Of a stretch of DNA of 64,000 nt, positions 33,573 to 46,195 are shown piece by piece (position 1 is the first letter of the stretch; every line of letters starts with the position of its first letter). Both the position numbers and the translations under genes were made by a program. The notes below the pieces were generated by a model. That model did not search any database, was not told the origin of the DNA, and saw only the letters and a program-made list of their open reading frames with translations. The DNA comes from Leucocoprinus leucothites (taxonomy: Eukaryota > Basidiomycota > Agaricomycetes > Agaricales > Agaricaceae). Where the stretch lies: positions 372,001 through 436,000 of the forward strand of contig JAACJO010000017.1 of the NCBI GenBank assembly GCA_013368445.1, given 5' to 3'.

Positions 33573-35773
33573 ATGGCGTTCTAGTAAAGGCTTCCTCATG
33601 ATTTTCCCTTTCTATTTATCGCCTCACCAGCGCGCGTGGTCGGTGTCTTTTTCCTGCCTCGTGTTTCTTGACTTTTCGCCTTACCCGCTTTTCCAGCATC
33701 TGGAAGCAGAAGCAGCGCCAGGCTAAGATTGACTCCCTTCCCTCTTCTTATTTCGCTCATCTTTCGCAAGTCGAACACAAGATTCACGCTCTTTCCCTTT
33801 CACAACTTGTTTCTCAATGCAAGTCTGGCGCTATCTCACCCTCCAGAATCATGCTCGCCTACGCAAAGAAAGCCATCCGGGCCCATCAGGCAACAAACTG
33901 TCTCTCGGACATCATGTTCAATGAAGCACTCGTAACGTCAGCTGTTGCTAACTGGGGTCCAGGTATCGATTCGGATAGCACCAATGAGTCTTTACTCAGG
34001 GAGCGTCCACTAATGGGTGTACCCATTAGCGTCAAGGGTGTGTCATAGTGCACCTTAAATTATACTACAACTGATATTGGCTAGAAACTATTGATGTCGC
34101 TGGTCACGACTCAACAATTGGTTACTCTCGCTATGTTGGTCAGCCGGCCAAAGAATCATCCGCAATCGTTCGCCTGCTCCAGGATGCTGGTGCTCTCGTC
34201 CACCTCAAGACGAGTGTTCCCACTGGCCTCCTCGCAATAGAGACTTCGTCAGCTGTCTTCGGCCGCACGACAAACCCATATAATCCAAGTCACAGTGCCG
34301 GAGCATCGACGGGTGGTGGTGCCGCGCTTCTTGCTTGCGGCGGAAGTAAGATTGAGGTTGGGACCGATTTAGCTGGGAGTGTTCGTATCCCCGCACACTT
34401 TTGCGGCGTTTGGAGTTTGAAAGGTAGTGCTGGAAGGTTTCCGATATGGGGAAACCGATCTCCTATGGTGGGATTGGAATCTCTGCCAATCCTAGCTGCA
34501 CCGATGGCAAACTCGTTGGACGACCTATCCGAATTCTGGAAGCGGGTCGTGGATATGAAACCTTGGCAATACGATCATACAGTAATCCTAGTACCACATG
34601 CTCATATGATTTCCGGTGCTGATATGATTGTATAGTGCATCCCTCTCCCCTGGCGGCCTATTGATCTCCAAGAGGAAGGAAGGCGATTGAAGTGGGGCGT
34701 CATCTGGGAGGACGGTAAGAGTCCCCCCTCAGCCCGTTCCGTTTTCCAACTCAAACTCTCATAGGAACAATTCCGCCAACTCCTGCTTGTCGCCGTGCCT
34801 TGTCAGCTGTTATTAGTGCTCTCAAGAAGCAGGGCCATGAGGTCGTCGACTTGTGAGTAACAAATGCATCAGTTATTGAAAGTTAATCACTTAAATTGGC
34901 CTTCTCTAGCAAACCTCCTTCGATCATGGAAGGCCTCAAGATTGGATATCAACTTCTCTTCTCCGACGGAGGTAAGCGAAAGCTCTTGGAAGTATGCCTC
35001 AGTTCACTCAAGGATGACACTTCAAACGCATAGGCGAACAAACTCGTGCACCACTCCTCCGCACAGAGACTACATCCCCACCGACCCATCACGTCCTTAC
35101 TCTCCTCAGGCTGCCTAAATTCGTCAAGTCCATCCTCTCGCGCATCTTGCGCTCTCGTGTTTTGTCCTTCGTCTTTCGCTCTCAACCCGACCCACTTTCA
35201 GCCGAACTTTACTCAATACTTCACACGAAGACCGTCATGGAGGAACGTCAGCTTGTTCACGAGAGGGATAGATACAGGGCAAAGTGGCACCAACAGTTGA
35301 TAGCGGAAGGCATCGATTTCATTTTAACAGTTCCTCACGCATTACCTGCGCTAGAAAATGGGGGAAGTGAAAGGGCCACTCTCATGAGTGCAGGGTATAC
35401 CTTCATATTCAGCCTGGTATGTGATCGTCAGATGGCCAGAATTCTGTCAGGTCTCACCAAACCTTAGCTCGATTATCCTGCTGGCGTGATCCCAACGACA
35501 ACTGTCACTTCAACTCTCGATGCCCTACCTCCCAACTTCTACGCCTCGTCTACTTATGATCAGCTTAACGCCATCGCGAAGGGTGCGTACCTTGAATATA
35601 ATGCTGAGAAAATGCACGGACTTCCGCTGGGAGTGCAAATTGTTGGGAAGAGGATGGAAGAAGAGAAGGTTCTTGCAGGTATGAAAGTGGTCGAACAGGC
35701 ACTCAAAGCCTCAGGCGTCGTTTTCGATGCCAAACTTCCCTCCGAGTTATCTTCCTCGCCCAGTGTGCTCTGA
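33573..35773 (+). CDS. Amidase-signature family hydrolase (FAAH/acetamidase-like), copy 1
   Basis: Ser-cisSer-Lys amidase that hydrolyses amide bonds of small carboxamides or fatty-acid amides. Exon 1 is tiny (ATGGCGTTCTA, donor GTAAAG) and joins 33697 to read MAFYIWKQKQRQAKIDSLP. Markers: LMGVPISVK-ETIDVAGHDS (catalytic Lys), NPYNPSHSAGASTGGGAALL (cis-Ser; family consensus is GGSSGGE), GTDLAGSVRIPAHFCG (nucleophile Ser), YDHT-CIPLPWRP, KWGVIWEDG, HTKTVMEERQLVHERDRYRA, DFILTVPHALPA, LDYPAGVIPTTTV, MHGLPLGVQIVGKRMEEEKV. Seven introns in phase with no stop. The Glu of GGSSGGE is replaced by Gly and the second Ser by Thr. A related amidase lies on the minus strand at 55.4-57.4 kb. Substrate unknown. 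Confidence 0.9.
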
Positions 35774-36602
35774 ATCATCTTCAATCTTAGTCGTCTCGAT
35801 TTCTGTAAGGGTCAAGGAAGCCTTTACCTGATCTTATCGCGCCTGCTTTTTTCTCAAACATCCCGCTCTTTTCTTTTGCTTACTCCGCCTCGTGTTCCTC
35901 TCTTTATTCTGGTCTCCAACTCTTTTGAGACCATATGCGTTCCCTTCCAAGACACTCTCTTCGACACCCGCTCCTTGACTTATTAATAATCTAAGTTCCC
36001 GTTGCTTGTCTCTGTACCTGTCGTCGACGCTCTTTTTATTTCTGCGATGCTCTGCACTATGTGAACAATCATTCTCGCTGTTCTCTCTTTCTGAACCTCA
36101 GCTTTCTCCCTACTGTAATTTTCTGTTACTCGTTCTTAGCCTTGACTTGCTTAGTCAGTTACCTAAACCTTGATACGGACAGTACATCCCTTGCCGTATA
36201 TTACTGTATTGAAATCTAAACCCGCAATGCTTTCCATTATCCAGGGGTGACGGGCTGGTCGCCTACACCAAACCTTTCAAATGATCAATGCTTGCTTGCA
36301 TTACTGGTATACTACACATGAGGCAACTATAGGAGTATCAAGACGAAAAGAACTGCTGGCAATCATAATAACAAAACATTATCCGGCCTACACATATATT
36401 AAATATACACACAAAAAGAAGAGATCGGATTAATGCCCAGAACAGATGAAGCTAAACGTTGAAGTGAAATGCGAATGAATAATGCGCGTATGCTCATGCC
36501 GAAGACCAATGGAAGCCGAAAAGGAAGGGAAAAGAGACCTCAAGGTGTTGCAGTGTCACATATAAATCCGGGTGTGGAGTCCATTCACTGAAGGCAAACT
36601 CA
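35774..36602. other. Convergent 3' flanks, pyrimidine-rich
   Basis: 0.8 kb between the convergent amidase and kinase-like genes. The plus strand is strongly C/T-rich from about 35830 to 36130. No coding sequence seen. Confidence 0.5.
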
Positions 36603-39376
36603 CTAATCGAGGGCAACAACCGTTCTCTCGCCCTCAAGCCATCTCTCCTTATTCAAAACTGCACCCACAACTCCTATGGCACGACCTCTTCCGGAGTCGT
36701 CGCCACCGCCACCACTGCCATTCCTTCCGCCTCTATCATTTGGCGTATTGACACTCAACCAAGCTTCGAGCCGTCTTCCGAGTTCCCCACCGCGCCCGCC
36801 ACATATATCACCTGTCGTGTCCAACATTTGTTCCTTTTTCTGTTCATCCACAAATGGCAGTTTCGAGGAGACTTTTCCACCTCCGAGTGATATGGAGCTG
36901 AGAGAACTGCGGCGAGATCGTGACGACTCAGAGCTGGAGGCTCGACGCCTTTCTTGGCCAAGCTTCCCTTTTCTGGTACTATTTCCACCAGCGGTGTTGG
37001 TCAATGTGTCGTCGTCGAGGGCCTGTGGACCAGAATTAAAGTCATTGCCCTCTGCATTGGCGATTGAGGGAGATCGGGGGTCAAACTTGAACCATTCCTC
37101 CTCGAGTTCTGCCGGCCCAAGTATGCTTTCGACTAGCCCTTCTTCCCAACCATCCCACTCCGCACACCGGTGTGCCATTCTTAACTTCATGCCTGCAGAC
37201 TCGTAGTATAACCATTCGCGACAGAGAGATTCAACTGACGTGTGCACAGACCCCGGAGGTAGTTTGACACTGGAATCACGAGGTAGCTCGGCTACGGCCT
37301 TACGGAACAGCTTTGAGACGAAGGGCGAAGACTGAGCAAATGCTGGAAGGTGAGCACAATGCCATAACGGTCGAGTAGTCGTTGATTCCCAATCGATTAT
37401 ACAAGTCTGCAACGCCAGCAAAATTAACATAAGAAATATTGAAAAACGGCGACTGAAAGACACTTACAACTTTGGTATGATCCACTTCATCAACAAAGAC
37501 ATTCTCGAGGCTCAAATCATGGCAATCAATACCGAACTCTCCCGGTTGATCACTTTCTCCATCTCGTTCAACAAGCTTATTTAATTTTTCCATGACGCCC
37601 ATCCACCTGCCCATCTCCCTCCTCACGGCCTTTTCTCTCTGTGCCATATGAGTGAATAAGAACGTGCTTCTCTGCATTCTTCTATAATCCCGATACATGG
37701 CATTGCCTGGCCCTTCCCACTCTTCTTCACTCTCTTCGAGATCGTATTCGTCACTGTCATCCGATTCATCTCCAGGTACCGCTTTCAGTCGGTGATGCCA
37801 GGAGGACACGACCTCATGGGGGTCAAGGTGGAGGCGATGTGGAGCAGAGCGACCCTCGTTCTCGCTGATGACGCCCTGAATTTCACGATTGGCACAAGAG
37901 CTGAGATAGGCATCTGTTGATGACCATGGACCCCGGTCAATTTCACCAGGATGAGAAAGATGGCCTCTATTGGAACCGAAGAATGGCCAGGAAATTATAG
38001 GGCCGACGTGGAACCCCGTTCCCGGATTGGTATTCGATGGAGTTGGCGTGATGGCGAGAGAAGTGAATGATGGCTTTGGGGTAGGTGCTGCGGGGATTGG
38101 AGACATGGGTTGAATAACTGAAAATGGATATGCGGCGTTATGGAAAGAAGCCTTCGGTGTTGGTATACCAGACGATAGGGCACTTCGTGGAGATGATCCA
38201 GAATAAAGGGAGCCAATTTTAGGAAACCGGTGTGCGAAGAGGGGGACAACTATTCGGGCTGTGTTCTTCACGAGTTGAATAAGCTCGTCGTATGACAAAG
38301 TGTGGAAGACTTTTGCCAGCGGAATGCCGGGAGCCTGGAAAAGAAAAACATAAGAACACATTACTTTTAGCAATGCACGTGGAAACCGTATTGGGTTCCG
38401 GCCAGGGAACATGGTCCGGCAAAGCTGATGCTGATATCACATACCTTCGACATCAAAATAAACTCTCCCCCAAGACGGTTGTAGGGATTCGAGTCGTAAT
38501 GATACACGATAGGCACTGGCACATTCGTCTTCTCGCGGAGATATTGCATAGTAGCAACCTCAGACTCTACCTTGAGTCTTGGCATATACCGACGGGCGAC
38601 GCGAGCGACTATTTCTTCGTAGTTCACCAGAGTAATCAGGTAGGCCTACGAATAAGTATGCGGAGTCAGTCTCCGGGGGCCATTACATTGTGATAAAGGG
38701 ATACCTTGTGAAAAGTCCCTGGAAGACGAGGCAAAAATAGGAACTTCAGCATCTGGATCGGCAACCGTGAGCCTAGAGCCCGGTCGAGACATACCGGCAG
38801 AGAGGAATCTTATTCGTCCTACTTCCAGGCCTATCTTTTCACGAACAACATCCTTCAGTGCTCGCCGATCCACCTCAAACGGTGCTGCGCCCCTAAGGCT
38901 CGCATCAGCGTTTTTCTCTCGCTTCCGATCTTCATGCTCGATGTCCCAGTCCCAAACTAACGCTGGCTTTGTCGTTTCCTGGCGCGGACGCTTCTTTGGA
39001 TGCGGTGGCTTCTGGGCGCCATGGTGAAGGTTCAGAGAGAGATTGTTGCCATTACGAGGCATCACAAAAGTGTTTGTTGTGGGTTTCAACTGAGACGCCG
39101 AGTTCGGCTTATCAGCTGTGGATTGTTCAAGGTCTCGTACAGGATTCAGGGGTTGAAGGATGAGGCCACCGCGTAGTCTAACCGGACCTTCTGTGGAGGA
39201 AACACGACTATAAAGAATGGAACGATGAGTGATGGTGGTTGGGGGTAAGCAGGTATAAGAACAGACCTAGCCGGCAACTCCTCCATATTCACTTGTTTGC
39301 CTTTATTTGTCTTCCCCACATCCAGGTTCAAATTACCCCTTGAATGGCATTGGTTTTCAAGATACGGGTGGCCCAT
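36603..39376 (-). CDS. Aminoglycoside-phosphotransferase-like kinase with large insert
   Basis: Fungal APH-fold protein of about 800 aa; small-molecule kinase or pseudokinase, substrate unknown. It starts MGHPYLENQCHSRGN; a 5' exon joins at ELPA-SRVSSTEGPVRL. N-lobe motifs: FHK-AYLITLVNYEEIVARVA, VESEVATMQYLREKTNVPVP, GGEFILMSK, APGIPLAKVFHTLSYDELI. A Ser/Pro-rich insert of roughly 150 residues (PKASFHN.., TPSNTNPG..) plus an acidic DDSDEYDLEESEEEWEG patch separate the hinge from the catalytic region. The C-lobe has GIDCHDLSLENVFVDE (HxDxxxxN) and TCIIDWEST (metal-binding Asp), so catalytic residues are present. A long low-complexity tail with poly-Gly follows (GGRNGSGGGGDDSGRG). Introns are short and in phase. 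Confidence 0.8.
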
Positions 39377-42300
39377 GTTGACAGGAGAGAGATCTAATAG
39401 GTATTTTAAGTATCAGGAACAGACCTCAGTGACCTAGGTGGTGGGGCGAACTTTTGTGACCGAAGAAAGGAGCTTGGGTTATATATCTTCTATGCTCGTA
39501 CTAAAACGCTTGGCATGAATGATCTCCGTTCCACCTCACTTGCCGAGACTTCGAAACCCGATTAAATCACTCTACCCTCGGGCAGTATTCTAGACGATAC
39601 ACAACCGAGAGCTCGTGTTGTTCATGAATTCCGCACGAGTAGGAGGCCTACCTTCAGATGAATATCTCGCTTAATGACGGTTAGATTGTTCCAATGTTCA
39701 TATCTAAAAAAACACAATCTCGATCTTACCGTGTGGTAGCATCCACCGCCGCCTGTCGAAGCAAGGGAAGATTGTTGCATCATCACGTACACTACCCTGA
39801 TTGATCCAAAATATCAACTAATGATTTCTAAGCCAGGCAACCACGGCGTATTCATAAACTCTTTCCAACAGAATCAGCTACCCAGTGACTGATCACTTGA
39901 ACGTTCGTCATGATCAGTGACAAGTTCTCCTTCGCACGTTGATCTTGAGAGATTTTTCGGTGTTTTTCCTCCCGTTTAGAGGGCAGTTGAAGGTCACGAT
40001 GGTTGTTCACTTCTAAACCTCGAAAGCAAAGAACCCTGACCCTTGTGTCATATATGGCTACTCTTAACGAATCTAGTCAATTCAGATTGTCAGCCAAGAA
40101 GGCGCCAAGTCTCATTGCCAAGGCACACTATTCATTTCTTAAAACGCCACCAATGTCACAAATTCTCAATAATTAAAATTCAGTGATTTGGTATGAGTAA
40201 CACTGGCGCTTGATACACTGGCCCGATTAGTGGCAATAATTGCTCAGGACATCGAAACATGTAGGGTAGATGCTCTGCTCGCAATTTTTATGGCCACAAC
40301 GACTCGGAAATCTGGGGAGACTAATCACTTAAAATTCGGTCCTGAATTTCTTAATGCTCCCGCTAGAACTGCTAGGCGGAGATGAGAACCTCGTCATACC
40401 CACCCTATCTAAGATAGACTATAAATAGCATAGACAATGGGGGCTGCCTGACAGCGGGCTGTTATCATTACCTGATCGTCTCTTGGCGCGCTAGAGTGTA
40501 TACCATAAGGCTCACTGAAGCAGCCGAAGTTGACTGTGCACTACGTTACTCGTGTAAGGCCACGTAGAGAAGGCATGATGTTCAATCATTCAGCTTGAGG
40601 GTAGGGAATAATACAAAGGGACATCAGTGATAATAATGAGTACAAGAGCAACTCGAGAGCAGGCTGAGCTTATCAAGCAAACGAGCTTCTTATTCTCACT
40701 CAAGGGTAAACTAGTCCCCACAGACAAACTCCTGTTCTCAGTCTGTCAACAAGAGCTACCCTCAACGCGACGCACGGCTTTAGAGCGGACAGGCCATACT
40801 TACTACCCATAGGCTCGCCCTTTGCCTTGAAGATCGAAGATATCTAACCTCATGGTAACCAGACCTAAGCCTCTTGCTTCATCTCGTGCTTACCAGTGCC
40901 AAGCCCGAAACTGATTCATGCACCGCAATCAGCGTTCACTGCATGCCGAGAATATTAGCTAGTCAGATCGCGTCTAAATACTCTGTAGTAGCACAGAAGT
41001 TGAGAGGCACGGTTTCTAGGGGAGTATCCCTAAATATCCAAGAGTCGTTGGAGTCGGAGTGCTCTTAAAACATCTAATAGGGCGAGAGAATGACAAAAAC
41101 CTGGGAAAAAGAAAGAGCCAGATCGTGCCAGATGCCACCCGAGACGCCACCATCTATACCGTTCTGCGACTCGGACACTCGAGTCTATTCTTAGCAACGA
41201 AATCAGAAAATCGAGGCTCTCAGGACGACAAGTATAGGTATATGATAATCATAACTCATTGACACCGGAGTGTTAGATGGCTTTATTATTCAGCACAGTT
41301 GGTCGAAGGTCTCCCTATGGCCCTAGAAAGAATCGCACCGTAATTACGAAGTTCGACCGTTTGTTAAATACTGTGATTGTTAAATCGAGTGCGGTTTTAC
41401 GACGACATCCCTCTGTATAAATGATCTTTCACGGTTCACCATTGATTAAAGAATTTTGTCACCTATCACATCCCTTTGTGTAGATCTATATGTTCCTTCG
41501 CTCTCTCAGGTTTCCACCGGGTAACGTGCCGAGCGACCCTGGGGCAAACACACCAAAGACAGGAATACGATTTCCCAAAAGGTCGTAAGGGGTAAGTACA
41601 TTATCCCCAAATATCCCGCCGCCTCCTGGATCTCTCCTCTTCCGTACCCCCACAACACGAGGCAAAGGCTATCTGACCGAACATATCAATTGTGAGACAC
41701 GGGCCGGTCCTTAAAATGGCATAGTAGTGGTGGTCGGCCAGTACATAGTTCCAGTTCGCCATATCTGCTACAATACCAATCTAAGTCATCACACCGATGA
41801 TCCTAGTCAAACCGCCGACTGTTAATCTTAGATTATATTTTTCAACAAGGTATCCGCAACTTGCTTTGCACCTTGTGGCATGGAGAGATTAATATGCACC
41901 GGAACCTTCGGGAGACTTCCTAGAATGACATGCACGGTTCCTCCTGCAAGCGGCAAGCAGCCTCTTGTATGGTCATATTCCTAAGTCCTCGACGTCATCA
42001 TAAAGTCACAATATTCTGTTATTCGGTGGAGATACAGAGACCAATGCACCGATTTATGATAAATGCAGATACACTCGAGAGGACTTGTCGAAAAATAGGA
42101 CCAATACTCCGGTCTTTGTTTGCAAGCGAGATTGGAGACGATTTCCGTGGCAACCGCTGAGAGGCTCCGAAAGTCAATCAGAGTATTTCCCTGCCCCGAG
42201 TCAAAGAATAGACTGCTTTGTTTTTGTACCTTCGAAGTGTCTTATAATAAGAATGCCCGGTCAAGGATTTTGAACTTCAGCAGACACCACGCAGACTCAT

Positions 42301-42427
42301 TTCCATGCATTTTTTTCTGGCATACCTACATTTTTCAATGGATTCTCTTTTCATTCGTTCGTTCACTCCGCACTAGGATTAATGGAAGCTTAGTACCCCA
42401 ACGTCATCCGTCCATGAAAAGAAATTT
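39377..42427. other. Gene-poor region, possible LTR-element traces
   Basis: The longest stretch without a supportable gene (about 3 kb). Open frames are short and motif-free. Around 41260 the text GACACCGGAG is followed by TGTTAGATGG, resembling a polypurine tract and LTR start. A TATA-like tctgtataaatg and an attaaag stretch follow within 200 nt. No matching second LTR or polymerase domain was found. Confidence 0.3.
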
Positions 42428-43023
42428 TTACGGATTCAGTTTGGGATCGCCAAAATCGAGATCCTTAACTTCCCAGTATTCTGCGGCATCCCAGTACTGA
42501 AAGGAGCTAGCCAGAACCTGAACTCTGTTCAAAATTAGTATTCTCTGGCCTTGCTTATCCTCCCCCAGATAACATTCCATGGAAGTATATTCGGCGATGT
42601 TATTTTTAAGCCATACCACTTCCATGTCTTTCAAGTGTTTACTACTCATCTCCGCCATTGGTGGGGTGCCCGTTTGTCACGGTCAAGATCCCCAGTCACT
42701 GTGCCTGCGAAAAGAAAAACTTCACGCTACGAAAGCTGAATGTTGCAATAACACATACAAGATGTTCCTTAGCTAAAGAATAATAACTGGTATCTGCAAG
42801 TAATACACAAAAAGACATCAAAATCCCGAGAAAAGGTGCGTCATGCATGTCGTAATCGTTTATCATAACCACACCACTCAGAGTCAGAAATATCTTCTTC
42901 GCCTGAGCGTCCTGCGCCACATATTCAGCGATCATGTTTTCCGAAGAGAAGAAATAGAAGCCCGAGGAGAGGAAGAGGGCGGCAGGTTGGAGGCTGCGAG
43001 AGTGGTGAGTGACATAGGACCAC
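42428..43023 (-). other. Possible gene fragment, unrecognised
   Basis: Minus-strand open frame ending YWDAAEYWEVKDLDFGDPKL before a stop at 42428, with a MAEMSSKHLKDMEVVWLKNN segment upstream and weak hydrophobic pieces at 42700-42960. Candidate splice sites exist (TTTCGCAG near 42705) but no continuous model emerges. No family recognised. Confidence 0.2.
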
Positions 43024-45624
43024 TCACCTCTCAGAAAGCGGCGGATCCACGCACACCACACTCTCAATTCTCACACCTAACCATCTTTCAACGTCTATCC
43101 CAAGTTCACAGTCATGCATTTCGAGGTATCTCAGCCTCTTCACCGCTCCACTACCCCCTCCTGAACCCCAGTTAGCAATAGTACCATTCCATCCACCACC
43201 TCCACCACCACCAAGGCCCGCAGCGCCGGAATCAGGATTTCTAGATTCGATAACTGCAACTAATTTTGCAACGACTTCCGATCCGCCCATTCCGTATCCA
43301 GCGCCATTGCTCCCACCAGCGCCGCCGCCGCCGACACCAGCCCCGAAAGGTGCGCCGCCGCCATAACCGTACGGGCCACACCAGCCACGCATCATGAGAA
43401 CCTCCAGCTTAGGTACTGGCCAGCCATTACCACTACCACTCAGACCACTTCCAACGACACCGCCTAGGCCGCTTCCATCGTCTTCGTTGCCGCCTAGACA
43501 AACTAGGAGCGATTCTAGAGGGGTATTGCCGACTTTCAATACGCGAAGGTGAGGCATGTGGGCGAGGAGTGTACGCCATGATGGGACGATACCAGTGGGC
43601 GAAGGAACATAATAGTGATACATATTATGGATACCCACATGCGCATGCATATGAGGATGATTAATGAGGGTGGAGGTGGCCGGGGGGATGAACGAGTGAG
43701 ATGACGAGGAGAGGAAATTTGGGCCTGGTGGGGTATCGTATCCCAACGAGAGCTCTTCGAGATGAATGTCTCCGGCTGTCCCGGCTGATAGATGCGTATA
43801 TTGAGGAGCCGAAGGGTTGACCGTGCCATTTAGGGCCGCCGCTGACCGAGTCAACAGACCTACGATGACGTCTTCCGCACTCTCCCTAGGATCGACGAAT
43901 AAACTTAACTTCCTCAGCTTCGGAGTACTCAAGCAATCGAGCAGCTGGCTTAGAAGCCAGTGGCCACCCACTCGAAGCTCCTTCACTTCCCGCATGACCA
44001 ATGAGGCCAAAGGTAGGACATTTGGTAAAACGCCTTGGAAATACAAAGCTAAGGTTTCGAGGTGTGGGTTGTTCGAGATCATGAAGCGAATGCGATCGAG
44101 GGGAAGTGCGGGGCTGACTGGAGCACGAAGATTGAGGTGTTTTAGGTTTGAAAGGGAGAAAATCGGTGAGGACCAACGGAAGGGGACTTGATGAAGAGTG
44201 AGGGAGGTGAGGGAGGGGAGAAAGGGTGCTGTCGTCGACCTTGGAGTTGTAGTTGGTGGATTCGGAACGTTGGGAAGCCATGGCCAGTCAGACGTACATC
44301 CTCCTTCGGAGCTGGATACTTCGAACTCCTTTAGCAGAGGTGCAACGCCTGAGCTAGAAGTGAATAACACCTAAGAAGCAGATTGTGATGGGCTCACCAT
44401 TAATGGAAGCGAGTGCAGTCATAGATTTGAACGCTTTGTCGTATCGAAAAACAAATCTCTCCCATCGTGGCATTTGTTCGACCAAGTAATAAAACGCAAT
44501 GTGTGCCCAATATATATTTGGTTTGTTGGCGGCGCCAACGCCAATACCGACACCAGCACCGTTTGTTATGATTTCACGATGTTCGCCGGCGGGAGGGATG
44601 CTAGGAGAGGCTACGGCAGCACTAGGAGCTTGCAACGGAGAAATCGGTGCTCCTGGGTACACATAATGCGTCATAATGCCGTTATGTGATGTAAAACTTG
44701 ACCATGAAGATCCCGTGCTTCCTCCTGATCCAGACGACCTTCGCCCTCTTCGCCTTTGAGCGTCAATGAAATTGGCATTTACGTACGAGCTCTGAGGTGT
44801 GCTGGGATGTTCAACTACGCGTAGATATATTTCAATATCCAAAGAAACACTGTGGCCCGAACGTTCCAGCCATAGCCTGATCAGCTCTGGAGAAGAGGTT
44901 GGGGTTGTAATGAGCCGGATCTGCAGTAATATATTAGTGTGAGTGCGGATGGCTAAAAATAGGAGATGGAAGTCGAGGATGTGGAATCGAAGGCACGAGA
45001 CACTCTCAGGCTGAAATGGAACGCGCAATCTCCGGAAAGACGCATGGTCCATTACATGAGCAACAGAGCTCCTGGCTCGACAGAGCGCTGTGACAGCAGT
45101 GGAAGGACGGAACGATAGCTAGGATACGGGGCACCGACCTTGGCCCAAAGCTTCGGCGTGCGAAGAGCCAGTCGCCTCCACGACGAACAAACGGCTGCGA
45201 GCACCCATGCACAAGCCTCGTGCTCCTCAAAATGCCACAGAAAAATCTCTCGCAATAATTCTGCTGGGAGTCTCCGGACAGGGCTAAGATATGATTTTGT
45301 GGTAGCCTCGTCTTCCTCTAACCGACTCTTTTCTTCCGCCATCTTCGCGATAGAAGCCTTGGCTTCACGTACGAGCTGCACCAGGGCCATTTCCGCTGAG
45401 GCGATCTTGGCGTCCAGGGCAAGAATCGAAGAACGAGTGGATTCGAGGTGCAGTCTTGCATGGTGAAGCGTATCTGCAGTGGAGGGCTCTGTGAAGAGCG
45501 GTGGAGGGACAACCATATTCTGAATCTCAGGAGACGAAGGGGGGATACGGTAATGCTGCCCGCCCCTGTTCACAGCAGTGCCTTTTAAACTCCGCAGAGG
45601 ACATCTCCGAACACGAGTTGTCAT
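43024..45624 (-). CDS. F-box/LRR-like protein with coiled coil and Gly-rich region
   Basis: Putative SCF ubiquitin-ligase specificity subunit of about 780 aa. N-terminal coiled coil (LHLESTRSSILALDAKIASA, then EMALVQLVREAKASIAKMAE) is followed by the F-box SPVRRLPAELLREIFLWHF, then VCSSWRRLALRTPKLWAK, a layout very common in agaricomycetes. After an intron of about 215 nt: IRLITTPTSSPELIRLWLER SGH, a Ser/Gly-rich insert, and WAHIAFYYLVEQMPRWERFV. The last exon carries leucine-rich repeats (LTSLTLHQVPFRW, LKHLNLRAP, VKELRVGGHWLL, LEVLMMRGW) and a glycine-rich segment near 43180-43390. All three exons join in phase. The first ATG is 39 nt beyond the TFIIA-gamma stop; a Met at 45516 (MVVPPPLF) is a safer start. 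Confidence 0.8.
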
Positions 45625-45662
45625 TGAATAAAAAAAGAAAAAACATACAGTGGTACAAAAGT

Positions 45663-46195
45663 CTATTTCTTATTCGCAGCTTCAATAGCCTCTCCATTCT
45701 TGCACGCTATAATCTTGATCCTTTGGGCGCTGACTATTTCGTTTGATTCCATCTTGAATGTCGGATTCTTGACGATGAATGTCCAAACATCATCGCACAG
45801 CCGGTAAGTATGCAAATGACCCTGTATAGCCTCAGTAACTGCTGTTTAATCTCAAACCAAAAAGACGACATGCCTTGAGCGTGGTCTTGGTCTTGACCTG
45901 CTTGACCATCGTATCCGCTAATGATTTATCGAACTGTCTCCCACGAACCGAGAATGTGAATAACCGGCCGCAGTAAGGTTGAGGATGCGCGCACCTGCTG
46001 CAGTACTTTCATCGCCAACTGCGGCGTAATTGCACCACTCGTGATCAACTCATCCAATGAATCTGTCAGCGCCATCCCAATTCTAGGAGCAACACCCGTG
46101 CGCCAGTTCCCGGTCAATTACTTTCAAAGCGTTTGGTGGCGAAATGATGGTACGTACGACGACCCACGGTAGAACTCATAGTATGCCGAAGCCAT
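45663..46195 (-). CDS. TOA2: Transcription initiation factor IIA gamma subunit, 114 aa
   Basis: Small subunit of TFIIA, which stabilises TBP on TATA DNA. Full length for the family (about 110 aa). Joined exons read [114 protein letters not shown]. Helical N-terminal and beta-barrel C-terminal halves are both recognisable. Four exons. The last intron (45822-45873, 52 nt) begins with GC: AAG followed by GCATGT, acceptor ACAG. It is phase 0 and needed to reach [11 protein letters not shown], so it is a GC-AG intron. The stop lies 39 nt from the earliest ATG of the next gene on the same strand. Confidence 0.95.
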
